This document shows positions 1 to 10,156 of a stretch of 64,000 nt of DNA, piece after piece. Within the stretch, counting starts at the first letter, position 1; every line of letters starts with the position of its first letter. The notes beneath the pieces are model-generated. The model worked only from the letters and a program-made list of their open reading frames with translations. It had not been told where the DNA came from and did no database searches. The stretch is from the NCBI RefSeq assembly GCF_000280925.3, contig NZ_CP012109.1, forward strand, positions 6,778,501 to 6,842,500, read 5' to 3'. Source of the DNA: Myxococcus hansupus (GTDB lineage: Bacteria; Myxococcota; Myxococcia; Myxococcales; Myxococcaceae). Both the position numbers and the translations under genes were made by a program.

Positions 1-1085
<1,085 letters not shown>

Positions 1086-1089
<4 letters not shown>

Positions 1090-1496
1090 CGAACCCAACC
1101 GAGACACCGAAGCCCCTCGTGCTCGTGGTCGACGACTACCAGGATGCCCGGGAGATGTACGCCGAGTACCTCGAGTTCTCCGGCTTCCGCGTGGCCGAAG
1201 CGAAGAACGGGCAGGAGGCCCTGGACAAGGCCTTCGAGCTGCACCCCGACATCATCCTCATGGACCTGTCGCTGCCCATCATCGACGGCTGGGAGGCGAC
1301 GCGGCGGCTGAAGAACGATGACCGCACGCGCACCATCCCCGTGGTGGCCCTCACCGGCCACGCGATGACGGGACAGTCCGACGAAGCCAAGGGCGCGGGC
1401 TGCGACTCCTTCGTCACCAAGCCCTGCTTGCCGGACGCGCTGGTGGACGAGGTCCGCCGCGTGCTTGCCCTCCACGGAGGCACACCGTCGAGGTGA
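1086..1496 (+). CDS. Single-domain response regulator (receiver only)
   Basis: A 136-residue CheY-like receiver without output domain. Visible are the acidic pair D16/D17, the phospho-acceptor D60 in ILMDLSLP, the switch Thr in ALTGHA (T90) and the conserved Lys in FVTKP (K112). The start codon overlaps the kinase stop as ATGA, so the two are translationally coupled cognate partners. Having no DNA-binding domain, it must signal by protein contact; the GvpL/GvpF-like gene directly downstream in the same operon is a candidate but nothing shows this. Confidence 0.95.
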
Positions 1497-1504
1497 AGCG
1501 CACC

Positions 1505-2347
1505 ATGCCCCGGACGACACGACCCCGGAAGGGGGCGGCTCGAAGCGCCAGGCGCACCTCCGCGGAGCGGGCACCTTCGCAGTCCCTCCAGCCTCCGTCA
1601 GAAACGCCACACCTGCCCCCCGAGGGGCCCCGCTACCTCTACGGCATCGTCCGCGACGCGGGGGACCTGGACTTCGGGCACCTGGGCGTCGGCGCCCCCG
1701 CCACCGCCGTGTACGCGGTGAAGGCCGCGGGGCTCGCGGCCCTGGTGTCCCTGGCGCCAGGATGGGTGGTGGACCCCACGCGGGCGCACCTGCTCGGGCA
1801 CCAGCGCGTCACCGAGGCCATCCTGCGGGAGCACACCCTGCTCCCGGTGGCCTTCGGCACCGTGCTGGCCTCCGAGTCCCGGGTCCATGAGCTGCTGAGC
1901 ACCGCCCACCAGGAGCTGACCCAGGTCCTGGACGCCCTGGAGGGCAAGGTGGAGCTGGGCCTCAAGGTGCTCTTCCACCGGGAGCACCTCGTCCAGCGGC
2001 TGGTGCTGGAGGATGCCCGGCTGGCCCGCGACCCGAACGAACCCGAGGCCGAACACGAGCGCAGGTTGGATGCCGCCGTGGAGGACCGCGCGCGGCGTGA
2101 CATGCGGGCGCTGATGGACGGCCTGAGTCCCCGCGCCACGGCCACGCACGAGCACCCGCCCGTGGGCGAGCGGATGCTCCTCAACGCGGCGTTCCTCGTC
2201 GAGCGCGCGGGCCTGGATTCCTTCGAGGAGAAGGTCCGCTCCCTGGCCGCGCGCTCGGACACCTATGCGTTCCGCTTCACCGGCCCCTGGGCGCCGTACA
2301 GCTTCGTGGACGTGCGCCTGGGCCTGGGTGACGCGGCGGGGACCTGA
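1505..2347 (+). CDS. GvpL/GvpF family protein (orphan)
   Basis: The body matches the GvpL/GvpF family of accessory gas-vesicle proteins: an N-terminal YLYGIVRD strand, the segment REHTLLPVAFGTVLASE, and the C-terminal GPWAPYSFVDVRL typical of the second ferredoxin-like fold. In gas-vesicle clusters these proteins bind GvpA during assembly. No gvpA, gvpN or other vesicle gene is visible here, so this is an orphan in a two-component operon and its role is unknown. I chose ATG 1505 because GAGGTGA lies 8 bases upstream; a GTG at 1493 overlapping the regulator stop is the alternative. The first 35 or so residues are basic and low-complexity. Confidence 0.85.
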   Translation: MPRTTRPRKGAARSARRTSAERAPSQSLQPPSETPHLPPEGPRYLYGIVRDAGDLDFGHLGVGAPATAVYAVKAAGLAALVSLAPGWVVDPTRAHLLGHQRVTEAILREHTLLPVAFGTVLASESRVHELLSTAHQELTQVLDALEGKVELGLKVLFHREHLVQRLVLEDARLARDPNEPEAEHERRLDAAVEDRARRDMRALMDGLSPRATATHEHPPVGERMLLNAAFLVERAGLDSFEEKVRSLAARSDTYAFRFTGPWAPYSFVDVRLGLGDAAGT

Positions 2348-2349
2348 GG

Positions 2350-3387
2350 CTACTTCCCCGACGCGGCCGACACGGGCGCCGTCACCCGCGCCGCTTCTTC
2401 CGCGAGCGCATCCACGCCCGCGTGCAGCTTGGCCCACCCGGTGGTGTGCTCGGTCCGGACGAAGAAGCCCTCCTCGCCCTTCGCCACCGTCACCTGCCCC
2501 ACGGGCGCGCCCGCGCGGCGGTACTCCACCCGGAAGGACTCCCGAGGCTCGCCACCGGCCGGAAGCTCGTCGCGGCCGAGGAAGTCGATGGGAATCAGCC
2601 GCCACACGCGGTCATGCCAGTTGCGCGCGAACTCGTCTGGACGCTCCGGCGCCTCTTCCGGCGCCAGCGACACCGGCCCCGGCGCCTTGCCCGTGGCGCT
2701 GAAGGTGCGCGCGCCGCCACTCGCGGTGATGACCACCGAGTCGAAGTCGCCCAGGTCGAAGGTGTGCAGCCGGCGGTCCACCAGGCGGCTGTTGGCGTTC
2801 TCCAGGTCCGGCAGCAGCGCCGGGCCCAGCAGGTACACGCGGCCATCGTCCTCGCTGCGCAGGTACGGCGTCCCCCAGCCGCCCGAGGGCGAGGCCAGGG
2901 TGAACACGCGCGTCTTGCCGCCCACCGTCACCGTCAGCTTGCGCTGCGACGTGGTGAGGCCGACCTCCTCCAGCTTCTTCGCGTCCAGCTCGCCCAGCGC
3001 CCGCGTCGCGCGCAGGGGGGCGAAGCGGGAGAACAGCTTGTCCGCGACGTCGTTGCCGCGCAGCTCACGCGGCGGCAGCGGCTCGGAGGCGGCGGCCGCT
3101 CCCGCATCCGCGGTCCCCGCGTCCGTGTCCTGCGCGCCCCCCGAGCCCGTCTTCCAGGCCTTCTGCCCCAGACGCACCCAGAGCCGATCTCTCGTGCTCG
3201 CGTCCCGGAAGACATCCACGAAGCGGCTGTCGTCCTCGTAGCGAATGCTGTCCAGGGCGCGCACCGGCGCGTCCACCACCGTCACCTCGCCTGGGCCCGC
3301 GGAGGGCTCGCGCTGCCAGACGACGAAGGCGGCCACCAGCGCCACCCCCGCCAGGGCCCCTTGAAGGGCCAGGTCCCGAACCTTCAT
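2350..3387 (-). CDS. DUF4340 domain-containing protein
   Basis: 345 residues with one N-terminal membrane anchor (LALQGALAGVALVAAFVVW) and a long periplasmic part. The repeated beta-rich units (KKLEEVGLTTSQRKLTVTVGG, VYLLGPALLPDL) resemble DUF4340 proteins, which commonly follow GldG-like genes. A short Ala-rich linker lies near residue 90. Its start overlaps the stop of the GldG-like gene (ATGA), making it the last gene of the four-gene export operon read on this strand. The likely role is a periplasmic accessory of that transporter; the substrate is unknown. Confidence 0.85.
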   Translation of the reverse strand: MKVRDLALQGALAGVALVAAFVVWQREPSAGPGEVTVVDAPVRALDSIRYEDDSRFVDVFRDASTRDRLWVRLGQKAWKTGSGGAQDTDAGTADAGAAAASEPLPPRELRGNDVADKLFSRFAPLRATRALGELDAKKLEEVGLTTSQRKLTVTVGGKTRVFTLASPSGGWGTPYLRSEDDGRVYLLGPALLPDLENANSRLVDRRLHTFDLGDFDSVVITASGGARTFSATGKAPGPVSLAPEEAPERPDEFARNWHDRVWRLIPIDFLGRDELPAGGEPRESFRVEYRRAGAPVGQVTVAKGEEGFFVRTEHTTGWAKLHAGVDALAEEAARVTAPVSAASGK

Positions 3388-5252
3388 CGCTCACCTCCCG
3401 CCACCGCGGTGCGCGGCGCTCGGCGTCCTCGCCGGCGCGTCATCACGAAGCCCACCGCCAGCACCAGCGCGGGGCCCAGGAACACGGTCGCGTAGAACCA
3501 GACGGCGTCCTGCTCACGCGTGTGCTGGATGGGCGTGTCCTCCTCCGACGACACCGCGCCGGAGATGGCCTCCTCGCCCGTGAGCCAGCGCAGCGTGTCC
3601 ACCGCCAGGTAGGCGTTGCCCATGTTGCCCATGAGCAAGTCGCTCACCGCGTCCGCGTCCGCCATCACCACCACGCGCATCGACTCCTGGCCCGGGGGCG
3701 AGGGCTTCTCCACCGCGATGACCAGGGGCCAGGGCCGCCGCGACTCGTTCGCGTCCAACGTGAAGTTGCCGTTGGTGTCCGCGAACGTGGCGCCATGCGC
3801 GCGCACGGAGACGTTGTGCACCAGCCCGCCCGGTGGCGGCTGAATCTGGTCCAGCGCGCCCGCGCCCGTGAAGACGGCCGGGGCCTGTCCGGCCAGCGAG
3901 GACAGCGACGTGACGGACGGGTGCGAGGAGAACGTCGCCGTCCCCAGGTTCCCCCGGTCGCTCTGCTGCCGCGTGGTGCGGAAGTACACCTGGTCATTGG
4001 CCAGCGGCGTCTTGAGGAACTTCAGTCCCAGGGGATCCAGCAGCGGCTGGAAGTCCGGGCCTTCGGGCTCCAGCGCCAGCCACAGCCGACCGCCCCGGTT
4101 GACGTACTCATTCAGCGCGTTCAGCTCCTCGGTGAGGAACGCCTGCGTCGCGCCCGCCACCACCACCACGGAAGCGTCACGCGGCACCTCGGTGCCCAAC
4201 CCCTCCGAGACACCGAGCGGCCGCACCTCGACGTTCTGCGCGCGCAGCAACTCCTTGAGCTTCTCCACGGACGGACGGGTCGTCTCGCCCGGCACCGCGC
4301 GCGACTCGGCGCGCTCTCCGTGGCCGGAGGTGAAGTAGACGACGCGGCGGGGACGCGCGACCGTCAGCAGGCGGCGCTGAATCTCCTGGTCCAGCCGCTG
4401 GAGCTGACCACGGGCGCGCTCGATTTCCAGGCCGACCGTGAAGGGCTCCTTCCGGTCACCACGAGCCAGGACGACGGTGCCGTTGCTGTGGACGCCCAGG
4501 CTCCGCGCGCGGGACGGCTCCACCGCCTGGTCCAGGCGCTGCACGTTGAGGAGCTCGGGGCTCTCCACCGCGAGGTCCCGGAAGTACTGCCCCACCGCTT
4601 CACCGACCTCGTTCGCCGGAGGGAAGAAGAGCGTCACATTCAGCGGCTCGTTGAGGCCGCGAATCACCTTGCGCGTGGCATCCCCGGGCTTCGCGGTGCG
4701 GAAGTAGGACAGGTCCCACGTCACGTCGGCCTGCGTGGCCACGAACATGGACGCGAAGGCGAAGATGAGCACGAAGGCCAACCCCAACCCCGAGTACAGC
4801 GCGCTGCGCACGCGTCCCGTCTCCAGCACCGGCGCGCGCGACATCGCCGCGGCGGCCACCTCCACCATCGCCAGCGGCAGCAGGCTGCACGCCATCAGCG
4901 CGGGGAACAGCGCCGCCAACGACACCGCGAGCCGTGGCGACTTCTGCGACAGCGGCCCGCCGAAGAGGCCCGTGCCCACGTCGGACTGGAGGAAATAGAG
5001 CACCAGCGCCGCCAGGCCCACGCCGTACAGACCCAGCGCCCACGCCTCCACCGCGCGCCGGTCCGCGCTGGCCGCGCGCAGCCGGAGGAAGCGCCAGAGC
5101 AGCGCGCCCACCGACACCGCCACGCCCAGACCGGACAGGACGGTGCGACTCGTGCCCATGCCGAAGATGCGCTCGCCCATGAAGATGGCCAGCAGGCCCG
5201 AGACGAAGGCCAGCGTCACGGGAAGTCCCCCGCTCACAGGACGCGTGCTCAT
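3384..5252 (-). CDS. GldG-like ABC transporter auxiliary protein
   Basis: About 622 residues. The N-terminus has several hydrophobic helices, the centre is a GldG/IFT52-like extracytoplasmic ABC_transp_aux domain (RRVVYFTSGHGERAE, then DASVVVVAGATQAF and VNRGGRLWLALEPEG), and a final helix (AVWFYATVFLGPALVLAVGFVM) is followed by a basic tail. Such proteins pair with GldF permeases and GldA ATPases in Bacteroidetes gliding and in many proteobacterial relatives. I chose the ATG at 5252, which overlaps the permease stop and has GGAGG upstream, rather than the GTG six bases earlier that lies inside that ribosome-binding site. Confidence 0.9.
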   Translation of the reverse strand: MSTRPVSGGLPVTLAFVSGLLAIFMGERIFGMGTSRTVLSGLGVAVSVGALLWRFLRLRAASADRRAVEAWALGLYGVGLAALVLYFLQSDVGTGLFGGPLSQKSPRLAVSLAALFPALMACSLLPLAMVEVAAAAMSRAPVLETGRVRSALYSGLGLAFVLIFAFASMFVATQADVTWDLSYFRTAKPGDATRKVIRGLNEPLNVTLFFPPANEVGEAVGQYFRDLAVESPELLNVQRLDQAVEPSRARSLGVHSNGTVVLARGDRKEPFTVGLEIERARGQLQRLDQEIQRRLLTVARPRRVVYFTSGHGERAESRAVPGETTRPSVEKLKELLRAQNVEVRPLGVSEGLGTEVPRDASVVVVAGATQAFLTEELNALNEYVNRGGRLWLALEPEGPDFQPLLDPLGLKFLKTPLANDQVYFRTTRQQSDRGNLGTATFSSHPSVTSLSSLAGQAPAVFTGAGALDQIQPPPGGLVHNVSVRAHGATFADTNGNFTLDANESRRPWPLVIAVEKPSPPGQESMRVVVMADADAVSDLLMGNMGNAYLAVDTLRWLTGEEAISGAVSSEEDTPIQHTREQDAVWFYATVFLGPALVLAVGFVMTRRRGRRAPRTAVAGGER

Positions 5253-5971
5253 CGCCACCTCCGCGCCTCGAGCACCCGCGTGGCCGCGAACAGCGCCACG
5301 TAGGTCACCACGAGGTAGTAGACGACGTCACGCACGTGGATGAGCCCCGCCTGGAACGGCGGGAAGTGCTGATTCCACAGGGACATCGCGCTGAAGACAT
5401 CCGCCAGCGGCTGCTCGGTGATGCGCGCCAGCAGCCAGCACAAGATGAGCGCCACCAACATCACCGCCGACGTAATCGCCGCGAGCAACTGGTTGCGCGC
5501 CAGCGCCGAGCCGAACGTGCCCACCGCCAGTGACGCGCTGCCCAGCAGCAGCAAGCCGAAGTACCCCCCCGCGACATGGCCGAAGGACACCTTGCCATTC
5601 ACGAGCACGAGCAGCGGCATGTACACGGTGCACGCCACATACAGCGCCAGGAAGGCCAGCCCCGCGAGGAACTTGCCCAGGACGATGTCCCGGTCCCTCA
5701 GCGGTGACGAGTACAGCAGGGGCAGCGTGCCCGTCTGCCGCTCCTCGGCCAGGAGGCGCATGGAGATGAACACCGAGGCGACGATGGTGAAGCCGCTCGA
5801 ATAGTAGAAGAACTGGGACAGCACCTCGGCGGAGCGCTTGCTGGCGCCGCCCAGGGCGTACGCGTTGAAGAACAAGCCGTTCAACGCGAGGATGACGGCG
5901 ATGATGACGTAGCCGCTGAGCGTGCGCAGATACGCGGACAGCTCGCGGCGGGCGATGAGCAGCGCTTTCAC
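5249..5971 (-). CDS. ABC transporter permease, GldF-like
   Basis: 240 residues with six hydrophobic segments, opening with ARRELSAYLRTLSGYVII, typical of ABC-2 permeases of the GldF/NosY type. The conserved cytoplasmic segment LLAEERQTGTLPLLYSSPLRDRDIVLGKFLA is the coupling element of this family. It starts with GTG overlapping the ATPase stop codon and ends overlapping the GldG-like start, so the operon is tightly coupled. Together with its neighbours it forms an export-type ABC complex of the inner membrane; substrate unknown. Confidence 0.92.
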   Translation of the reverse strand: MKALLIARRELSAYLRTLSGYVIIAVILALNGLFFNAYALGGASKRSAEVLSQFFYYSSGFTIVASVFISMRLLAEERQTGTLPLLYSSPLRDRDIVLGKFLAGLAFLALYVACTVYMPLLVLVNGKVSFGHVAGGYFGLLLLGSASLAVGTFGSALARNQLLAAITSAVMLVALILCWLLARITEQPLADVFSAMSLWNQHFPPFQAGLIHVRDVVYYLVVTYVALFAATRVLEARRWR

Positions 5972-6897
5972 GCGCGCACCTCCTGGCCGTGGGTCAGCCG
6001 TAGGAAGATGGATTCGAGCTGTCCCGCGCCCTGGTCCAGGCGCAACAGCTCCAGGCCCGCGCCCACCACCGCCTGCGCCACGCGAGGACGTTGGTCCGGA
6101 GGGGCCCGAACCGTCAGCGCCACCACGCCGTCCGAAGCACGGTCCACCTGCACCGCGCCGAAGCCTTGGAGCACTTCCACCGCGCGAGCCCGGTCGCCGC
6201 GCACCTCGAGCTCGATGGAGCCCCCGCCGCCCATCTTCGCCGCGAGCTCGTCCTCGGTGCCCTGCGCCACCAACATCCCCTTGTGGATGATGAGCAGCCG
6301 GTCACACGTCTGGGAGATTTCCGGGAGGATGTGGCTGGAGACGAGCACGGTGTGCGCGCCCTTCAACCCGCGGATGACGTCGCGCATCTCGACAATCTGC
6401 CGGGGGTCGAGCCCGCTGGTGGGCTCGTCGAGGATGAGCAGCGCCGGCTTGTGCACCAGCGCCTGCGCCACGCCGACCCGCTGACGGTAGCCGTGGCTGA
6501 GGGTGGAGATGAGCTCGCCGTGAACATCGCGCAGGCCCGTCTTCTCCTCGGCCTCACCCACGCGGCTGGCGGTGTCTCGAGAGGTGACGCCTCGCAACTG
6601 CGCGACGTAGGCCAGGTACTCGCCCACCGTCATCTCGTCGTACAGCGGCGGCACGTCGGGCAGGTAGCCGATGCGCTGGCGCACCTCGTGGGCATTGCTC
6701 ACCACGTCGTGGCCATCGATGACGACGCGGCCGGAGGTCGGGAGCAACACGCACCCGAGCACCTTCAACGTCGTCGACTTCCCGGCGCCGTTGAGGCCCA
6801 GGAAGCCAATCACTTCTCCCTGGCTGATGGTGAAGGCCAGGTCCCGGATCGCCGCGTGCTCACCGTAGTATTTGGTCAGCCCTTCGACCTGAATCAT
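5968..6897 (-). CDS. ABC transporter ATP-binding protein, GldA-like
   Basis: First gene of the export operon. It has Walker A (GLNGAGKST), a Q loop, the signature STLSHGYRQRVGVAQAL, Walker B (LLILDEPTSGLD) and a switch His (VLVSSHIL). The roughly 90-residue C-terminal extension (GSIELEVRGDRARAVEVL) is common in GldA/NatA-type ATPases. I place the start at the ATG at 6897, which has GGGGAGAGG upstream and gives the usual MIQVEGLTKYYG opening; a longer reading from 6957 lacks support. Any operon promoter should lie in the 72 bases before it. Confidence 0.95.
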   Translation of the reverse strand: MIQVEGLTKYYGEHAAIRDLAFTISQGEVIGFLGLNGAGKSTTLKVLGCVLLPTSGRVVIDGHDVVSNAHEVRQRIGYLPDVPPLYDEMTVGEYLAYVAQLRGVTSRDTASRVGEAEEKTGLRDVHGELISTLSHGYRQRVGVAQALVHKPALLILDEPTSGLDPRQIVEMRDVIRGLKGAHTVLVSSHILPEISQTCDRLLIIHKGMLVAQGTEDELAAKMGGGGSIELEVRGDRARAVEVLQGFGAVQVDRASDGVVALTVRAPPDQRPRVAQAVVGAGLELLRLDQGAGQLESIFLRLTHGQEVRA

Positions 6898-6969
6898 CAG
6901 GTGTCCTCTCCCCTTCGAATGCGTCGTTCCTTCTGGCGCAGCGGAGGGGATTGTCAAGCGCCGGACTCG

Positions 6970-8391
6970 CTAAGAATGGCGGTATTCAGGGCCCTCCGTC
7001 GTGCGACCCAGCGTGAACCGCAGCGCGCCTTCCAGGTCAGGGAGGAGGAAGGCGAACCCCAGCCGCTGGGCCGCCTGCGGCGCAATCCGAGCGCCGTCCA
7101 GCAGCGCCTCCTGGCCCATCTCACCGAAGAGCGTGCGCACCACGCCAGCGGGCAGCGGGAAGACAGCCGGCCGCCGGAGCACTCGCCCCAATGTCCGGGC
7201 GAAGTCCCCTTGTTTCACGGCTCCCGGCGCCACCGCGTTGAGCGCCCCTCGCGCCGCCTCGGTGAACACGGAGAAGTGGATGAGGCCGAGCACGTCCTCC
7301 AGGGACACCCAGCTCATCCACTGCTGCCCCGAGCCGATGGGACCTCCGCCTCCGGCCAGGAACGCGGGCACCATCTTCGCCAAGGCGCCCTCGCGCGCAT
7401 CCAGCACGGGGCCGATGCGCAGGTGGACCACGCGGATGCCAGCGGCCTCGGCGGGCGCGGCGGCGGCCTCCCATTCGCGCGCGACCTGGGAGAGGAAGCC
7501 CTTCCCGTCCGTGCTGCTCTCCTCGGTGATGAGCTCGTCGCCGCGGTCGCCGTAGATGCTGCTTCCGCCCGCGGACACGAGCACCTTGGGCTTTCGCTTC
7601 ATCCGGGCCAGGGCCTCGGCCAGGGTGCGTGTGCCCTCGGTGCGGCTCTTGAGGATGGCGTTCTTGTACTCGGGGGTCCAACGCTGGCCGGCCACGTTGA
7701 CGCCGGCCAGATGCACCACGGCGTCGACGCCTTCGAGTGAATCGATGTCCACCTCGCCCTTGTCGGGCGACCAGGCGACTTCGTTCCGGGAGGGGTCCGC
7801 CTTCCCGCGAACCAGGCGCTTCACGGTGTGCCCTCCCGTGGTGAGGAAGGGCACCAGGGACGAGCCCACCAGCCCCGAGGCCCCGGTGACGGCGATGGTG
7901 AGCGGCCCTTGGTCCGCGAAGGCGGCGTGACGCTTGAGGTCCTCGCGGGTGATGCGGTGCCGGTACGCGAACATCCGCTCCAGGGTGCGGCGCGCGAAGC
8001 CGCCTCCGAAGAGGCTGCCCAGCGGGCCCACGGGGAGGACGTACTCCACATCGTCCTCCAGGATGGAGGTGGACGTGGCGGGCTCAGGCCACATCCGATG
8101 GGAGTGAACCCACTTCGCGAAGGGGCCGGACACCTGCGTGTCCTGGAACATCGCGCCTTCGACGTAGGCGGTGTGCTCGGCCACCATTCGCTGGGGGATG
8201 GGGCCCACGCGCATCCGGACGACGACGCGGGCGCCGGTGCGGATGCCGTCTCCGGTGCGCTCCACGACCTCTGTTCGTTCCCAGGGAGGTGCCAGGCGCT
8301 CGAACGCCCCTTCCCGGGCATGCCAGGCGAAGAGTTCGGTGGCGGAAACCGGCATCCTGCTGCGTGCATCGAAGACGTGCGACTTGCCCAT
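6970..8391 (-). CDS. TIGR01777-type epimerase with N-terminal SRPBCC domain
   Basis: 473 residues in two parts. Residues 1-150 form a START/SRPBCC-like ligand-binding domain (MPVSATELFAWHAREGAFERLAPPW), the shape of YfhF/polyketide-cyclase-like proteins. The rest is a TIGR01777 (SulA/YfcH) NAD(P)-binding epimerase-like protein with TGASGLVGSSLVPFL, VVHLAGVNVAGQRW and the C-terminal FGEMGQEALLDGARIAPQ. Its substrate is unknown in this family. The ATG at 8391 has a strong AGGAGGG ribosome-binding site; an upstream in-frame reading from 8424 is rejected. It is divergent from the Sua5 gene with only 31 bases between, so the promoters must be overlapping. Confidence 0.92.
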   Translation of the reverse strand: MGKSHVFDARSRMPVSATELFAWHAREGAFERLAPPWERTEVVERTGDGIRTGARVVVRMRVGPIPQRMVAEHTAYVEGAMFQDTQVSGPFAKWVHSHRMWPEPATSTSILEDDVEYVLPVGPLGSLFGGGFARRTLERMFAYRHRITREDLKRHAAFADQGPLTIAVTGASGLVGSSLVPFLTTGGHTVKRLVRGKADPSRNEVAWSPDKGEVDIDSLEGVDAVVHLAGVNVAGQRWTPEYKNAILKSRTEGTRTLAEALARMKRKPKVLVSAGGSSIYGDRGDELITEESSTDGKGFLSQVAREWEAAAAPAEAAGIRVVHLRIGPVLDAREGALAKMVPAFLAGGGGPIGSGQQWMSWVSLEDVLGLIHFSVFTEAARGALNAVAPGAVKQGDFARTLGRVLRRPAVFPLPAGVVRTLFGEMGQEALLDGARIAPQAAQRLGFAFLLPDLEGALRFTLGRTTEGPEYRHS

Positions 8392-8422
8392 GTTCCCTCC
8401 TGGGGCGACAGTGCGGCCGCGC

Positions 8423-9385
8423 ATGATTGCTCCAGAGTCCCTTGAACGCGCGGTGGAATTGCTGCGGCACGGCGGTGTCGTCGCCCTGCCGACGGAAACC
8501 GTCTACGGCCTGTCCGCCAACGCGGAGGACGAGCTGGCCGTGCGCCGCGTCTTCGCCATCAAGGGCCGTCCCGCCACCCACCCGCTCATCGTCCACATCG
8601 CGGGCGTGGAGCACCTGGGGGCCTGGGCCCGCGAGGTTCCGGAAGCGGCGCGGAAGCTCGCCGAGGCCTTCTGGCCCGGACCGTTGACGCTGGTGCTACC
8701 GCGCACGGCTCGCGCAACGGATGCGATTACGGGAGGACAGGACACGGTGGCCCTGCGCGTGCCGAACCATCCGGTGGCGCTGGAGGTGCTGCGGAAGTTG
8801 GGCGGAGGTCTCGCCGCGCCGAGCGCGAACCGGTTCGGCAAGGTGAGCCCCACCACGGCCGAGCACGTGCGCGAGGACCTGGGCAGCGATGTGGACTTCA
8901 TCCTGGATGGAGGTCCGTGCACGGTGGGCGTGGAGTCGACCATCGTGGACCTGAGCTCCGAGGCGCCCGCGATTCTGCGCCCAGGTGGACTGGCGGCGGA
9001 GGACGTGGAGCGGGTGCTGGGGCGCAAGGTGCCCGTGCGCACGTCGGCCACGGTGCGCGTATCGGGTTCGCTGGAGTCGCACTATGCGCCGCGAGCGGGC
9101 GTGGTGCTGACAGAGCCCGGGCAAGCCGTGGCGCGCGTTCAGGAACTGCGTGAACAGGGATTGCGCGTGGGTGTGCTCGGGCCCGCGAGCCTTGCATTGC
9201 CGCCCGATGTGCCCCGCTTTGACGTGCCGACTGTGCCCGCAGAGGCAGCGCGCGTGCTGTATGCCCGGCTGCGTGAGGCGGATGCCCAGGGGCACGACGT
9301 CCTGGTGGCGTGCCTGCCCGCGGAGAGCGGGTTGGGAATCGCGGTCCGGGACCGCCTGTCCCGCGCTGCGGCTCCGCGCGGGTAA
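8423..9385 (+). CDS. L-threonylcarbamoyladenylate synthase (Sua5 type)
   Basis: Makes threonylcarbamoyl-AMP from threonine, bicarbonate and ATP for the tRNA t6A37 modification. The N-terminal YrdC fold is visible as GGVVALPTETVYGLSA, KGRPATHPLIVH, FWPGPLTLVLPR, RVPNHPVAL, APSANRFGKVSPT and the late VESTIVDL with RPGGL. A Sua5 C-terminal domain follows the linker SGSLESHYAPRAGVVL, giving 320 residues, the long form rather than the short YrdC/TsaC. The longer ORF beginning at 8171 runs into the divergent gene and is not the real start. Nearby transcription does not suggest an operon. Confidence 0.95.
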   Translation: MIAPESLERAVELLRHGGVVALPTETVYGLSANAEDELAVRRVFAIKGRPATHPLIVHIAGVEHLGAWAREVPEAARKLAEAFWPGPLTLVLPRTARATDAITGGQDTVALRVPNHPVALEVLRKLGGGLAAPSANRFGKVSPTTAEHVREDLGSDVDFILDGGPCTVGVESTIVDLSSEAPAILRPGGLAAEDVERVLGRKVPVRTSATVRVSGSLESHYAPRAGVVLTEPGQAVARVQELREQGLRVGVLGPASLALPPDVPRFDVPTVPAEAARVLYARLREADAQGHDVLVACLPAESGLGIAVRDRLSRAAAPRG

Positions 9386-9433
9386 GAAGCCCGATCTTGG
9401 CGCCATAGGTCTGCGCCCACGGAGAATGAGCCC

Positions 9434-10150
9434 GTGAAGTTCTATGTCGTCGAAGAAGACAGAACCGCGGGCTTCACCGGAAACTTGACCGTCCGCTTCC
9501 CGTGGGGATTTCCGGGTGTGACCGCTTGCGAGACTTGCGGTGCAGCCGGCGGATGGGCGGGCCTCCAGTATCCTTGTGTCGACCTCTCGGAGTTTCCAGA
9601 GCGAACAGCCCTTGAGAATCCAGGGCGGCAGGTCAGCTTCGAAGAATTCCGCAGGTTGCGAGACCTAGTCAGTCCTTTCGCTCCCCCTGGGGCTCGATTG
9701 GAGCCCGGAGCGGATTTCGGGCCTCCGACTGGTACGGGCACAGGCACCTTCGGCGATTTCTTCCTGCAGAACCCCTGGTCCCTCTACATCCGGCGCGAAG
9801 CACTGGAACGTCTTCAAGGTGAAGGCCTTCGAGGACTATCGGGCTGTCCGGTGAACGTGAAGTTTCGCGGGAAGTCGCCGCCATACTTGCTCGCCATGCA
9901 GTTGAAGTTCCAAGGCCGGCTTCGCGGGGAGCATGTGAGTGCGCAAGAGAACGCCCCGTGTCCCAAGTGCGGTTCATCCCGGCACACGATGCCTCAGTTG
10001 CCAAGCTTCGACGTCCGCACCATGTCAGACGCACCCGACCTTTTCAGACTCTCGGACTGGCCCACCCTCATCATGGCGAGCCAACGCATGGTGACCGTGG
10101 TGCGGCAACTCGCGATGACAGGTGTTCGTTTCGTAGAACCTACGACGTAA
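9434..10150 (+). CDS. SitI6 family double-CXXCG immunity protein
   Basis: 238 residues with the two defining cysteine motifs of the myxobacterial double-CXXCG paralogous family: CETCG at residues 32-36 and CPKCG at 176-180, separated by a segment containing FGDFFLQNPWSLYIRREALERL. SitI6 of Myxococcus xanthus protects against the lipoprotein toxin SitA6, which is passed between cells by outer-membrane exchange. The paired CXXC motifs probably bind zinc. No SitA-like lipoprotein gene precedes it here; the upstream neighbour is Sua5. It is therefore an orphan immunity gene or a relic of a lost SitAI cassette. Codon use is less GC-biased than the neighbours. Confidence 0.9.
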   Translation: MKFYVVEEDRTAGFTGNLTVRFPWGFPGVTACETCGAAGGWAGLQYPCVDLSEFPERTALENPGRQVSFEEFRRLRDLVSPFAPPGARLEPGADFGPPTGTGTGTFGDFFLQNPWSLYIRREALERLQGEGLRGLSGCPVNVKFRGKSPPYLLAMQLKFQGRLRGEHVSAQENAPCPKCGSSRHTMPQLPSFDVRTMSDAPDLFRLSDWPTLIMASQRMVTVVRQLAMTGVRFVEPTT

Positions 10151-10156
10151 GCTTCG

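Noticed and set aside
1505-2347. Part of a gas vesicle gene cluster
   Set aside because: No gvpA, gvpN, gvpK or other vesicle genes occur in the window; only a single GvpL/F-like gene is present.
2422-3495. Long plus-strand frames opposite the DUF4340 and GldG-like genes (and similar antisense frames over glgX, treY, elbD and SNF2)
   Set aside because: They are composition shadows of high-GC coding DNA: Arg/Ala/Pro-rich, with no motifs, and the opposite strand carries recognised families with coupled starts.
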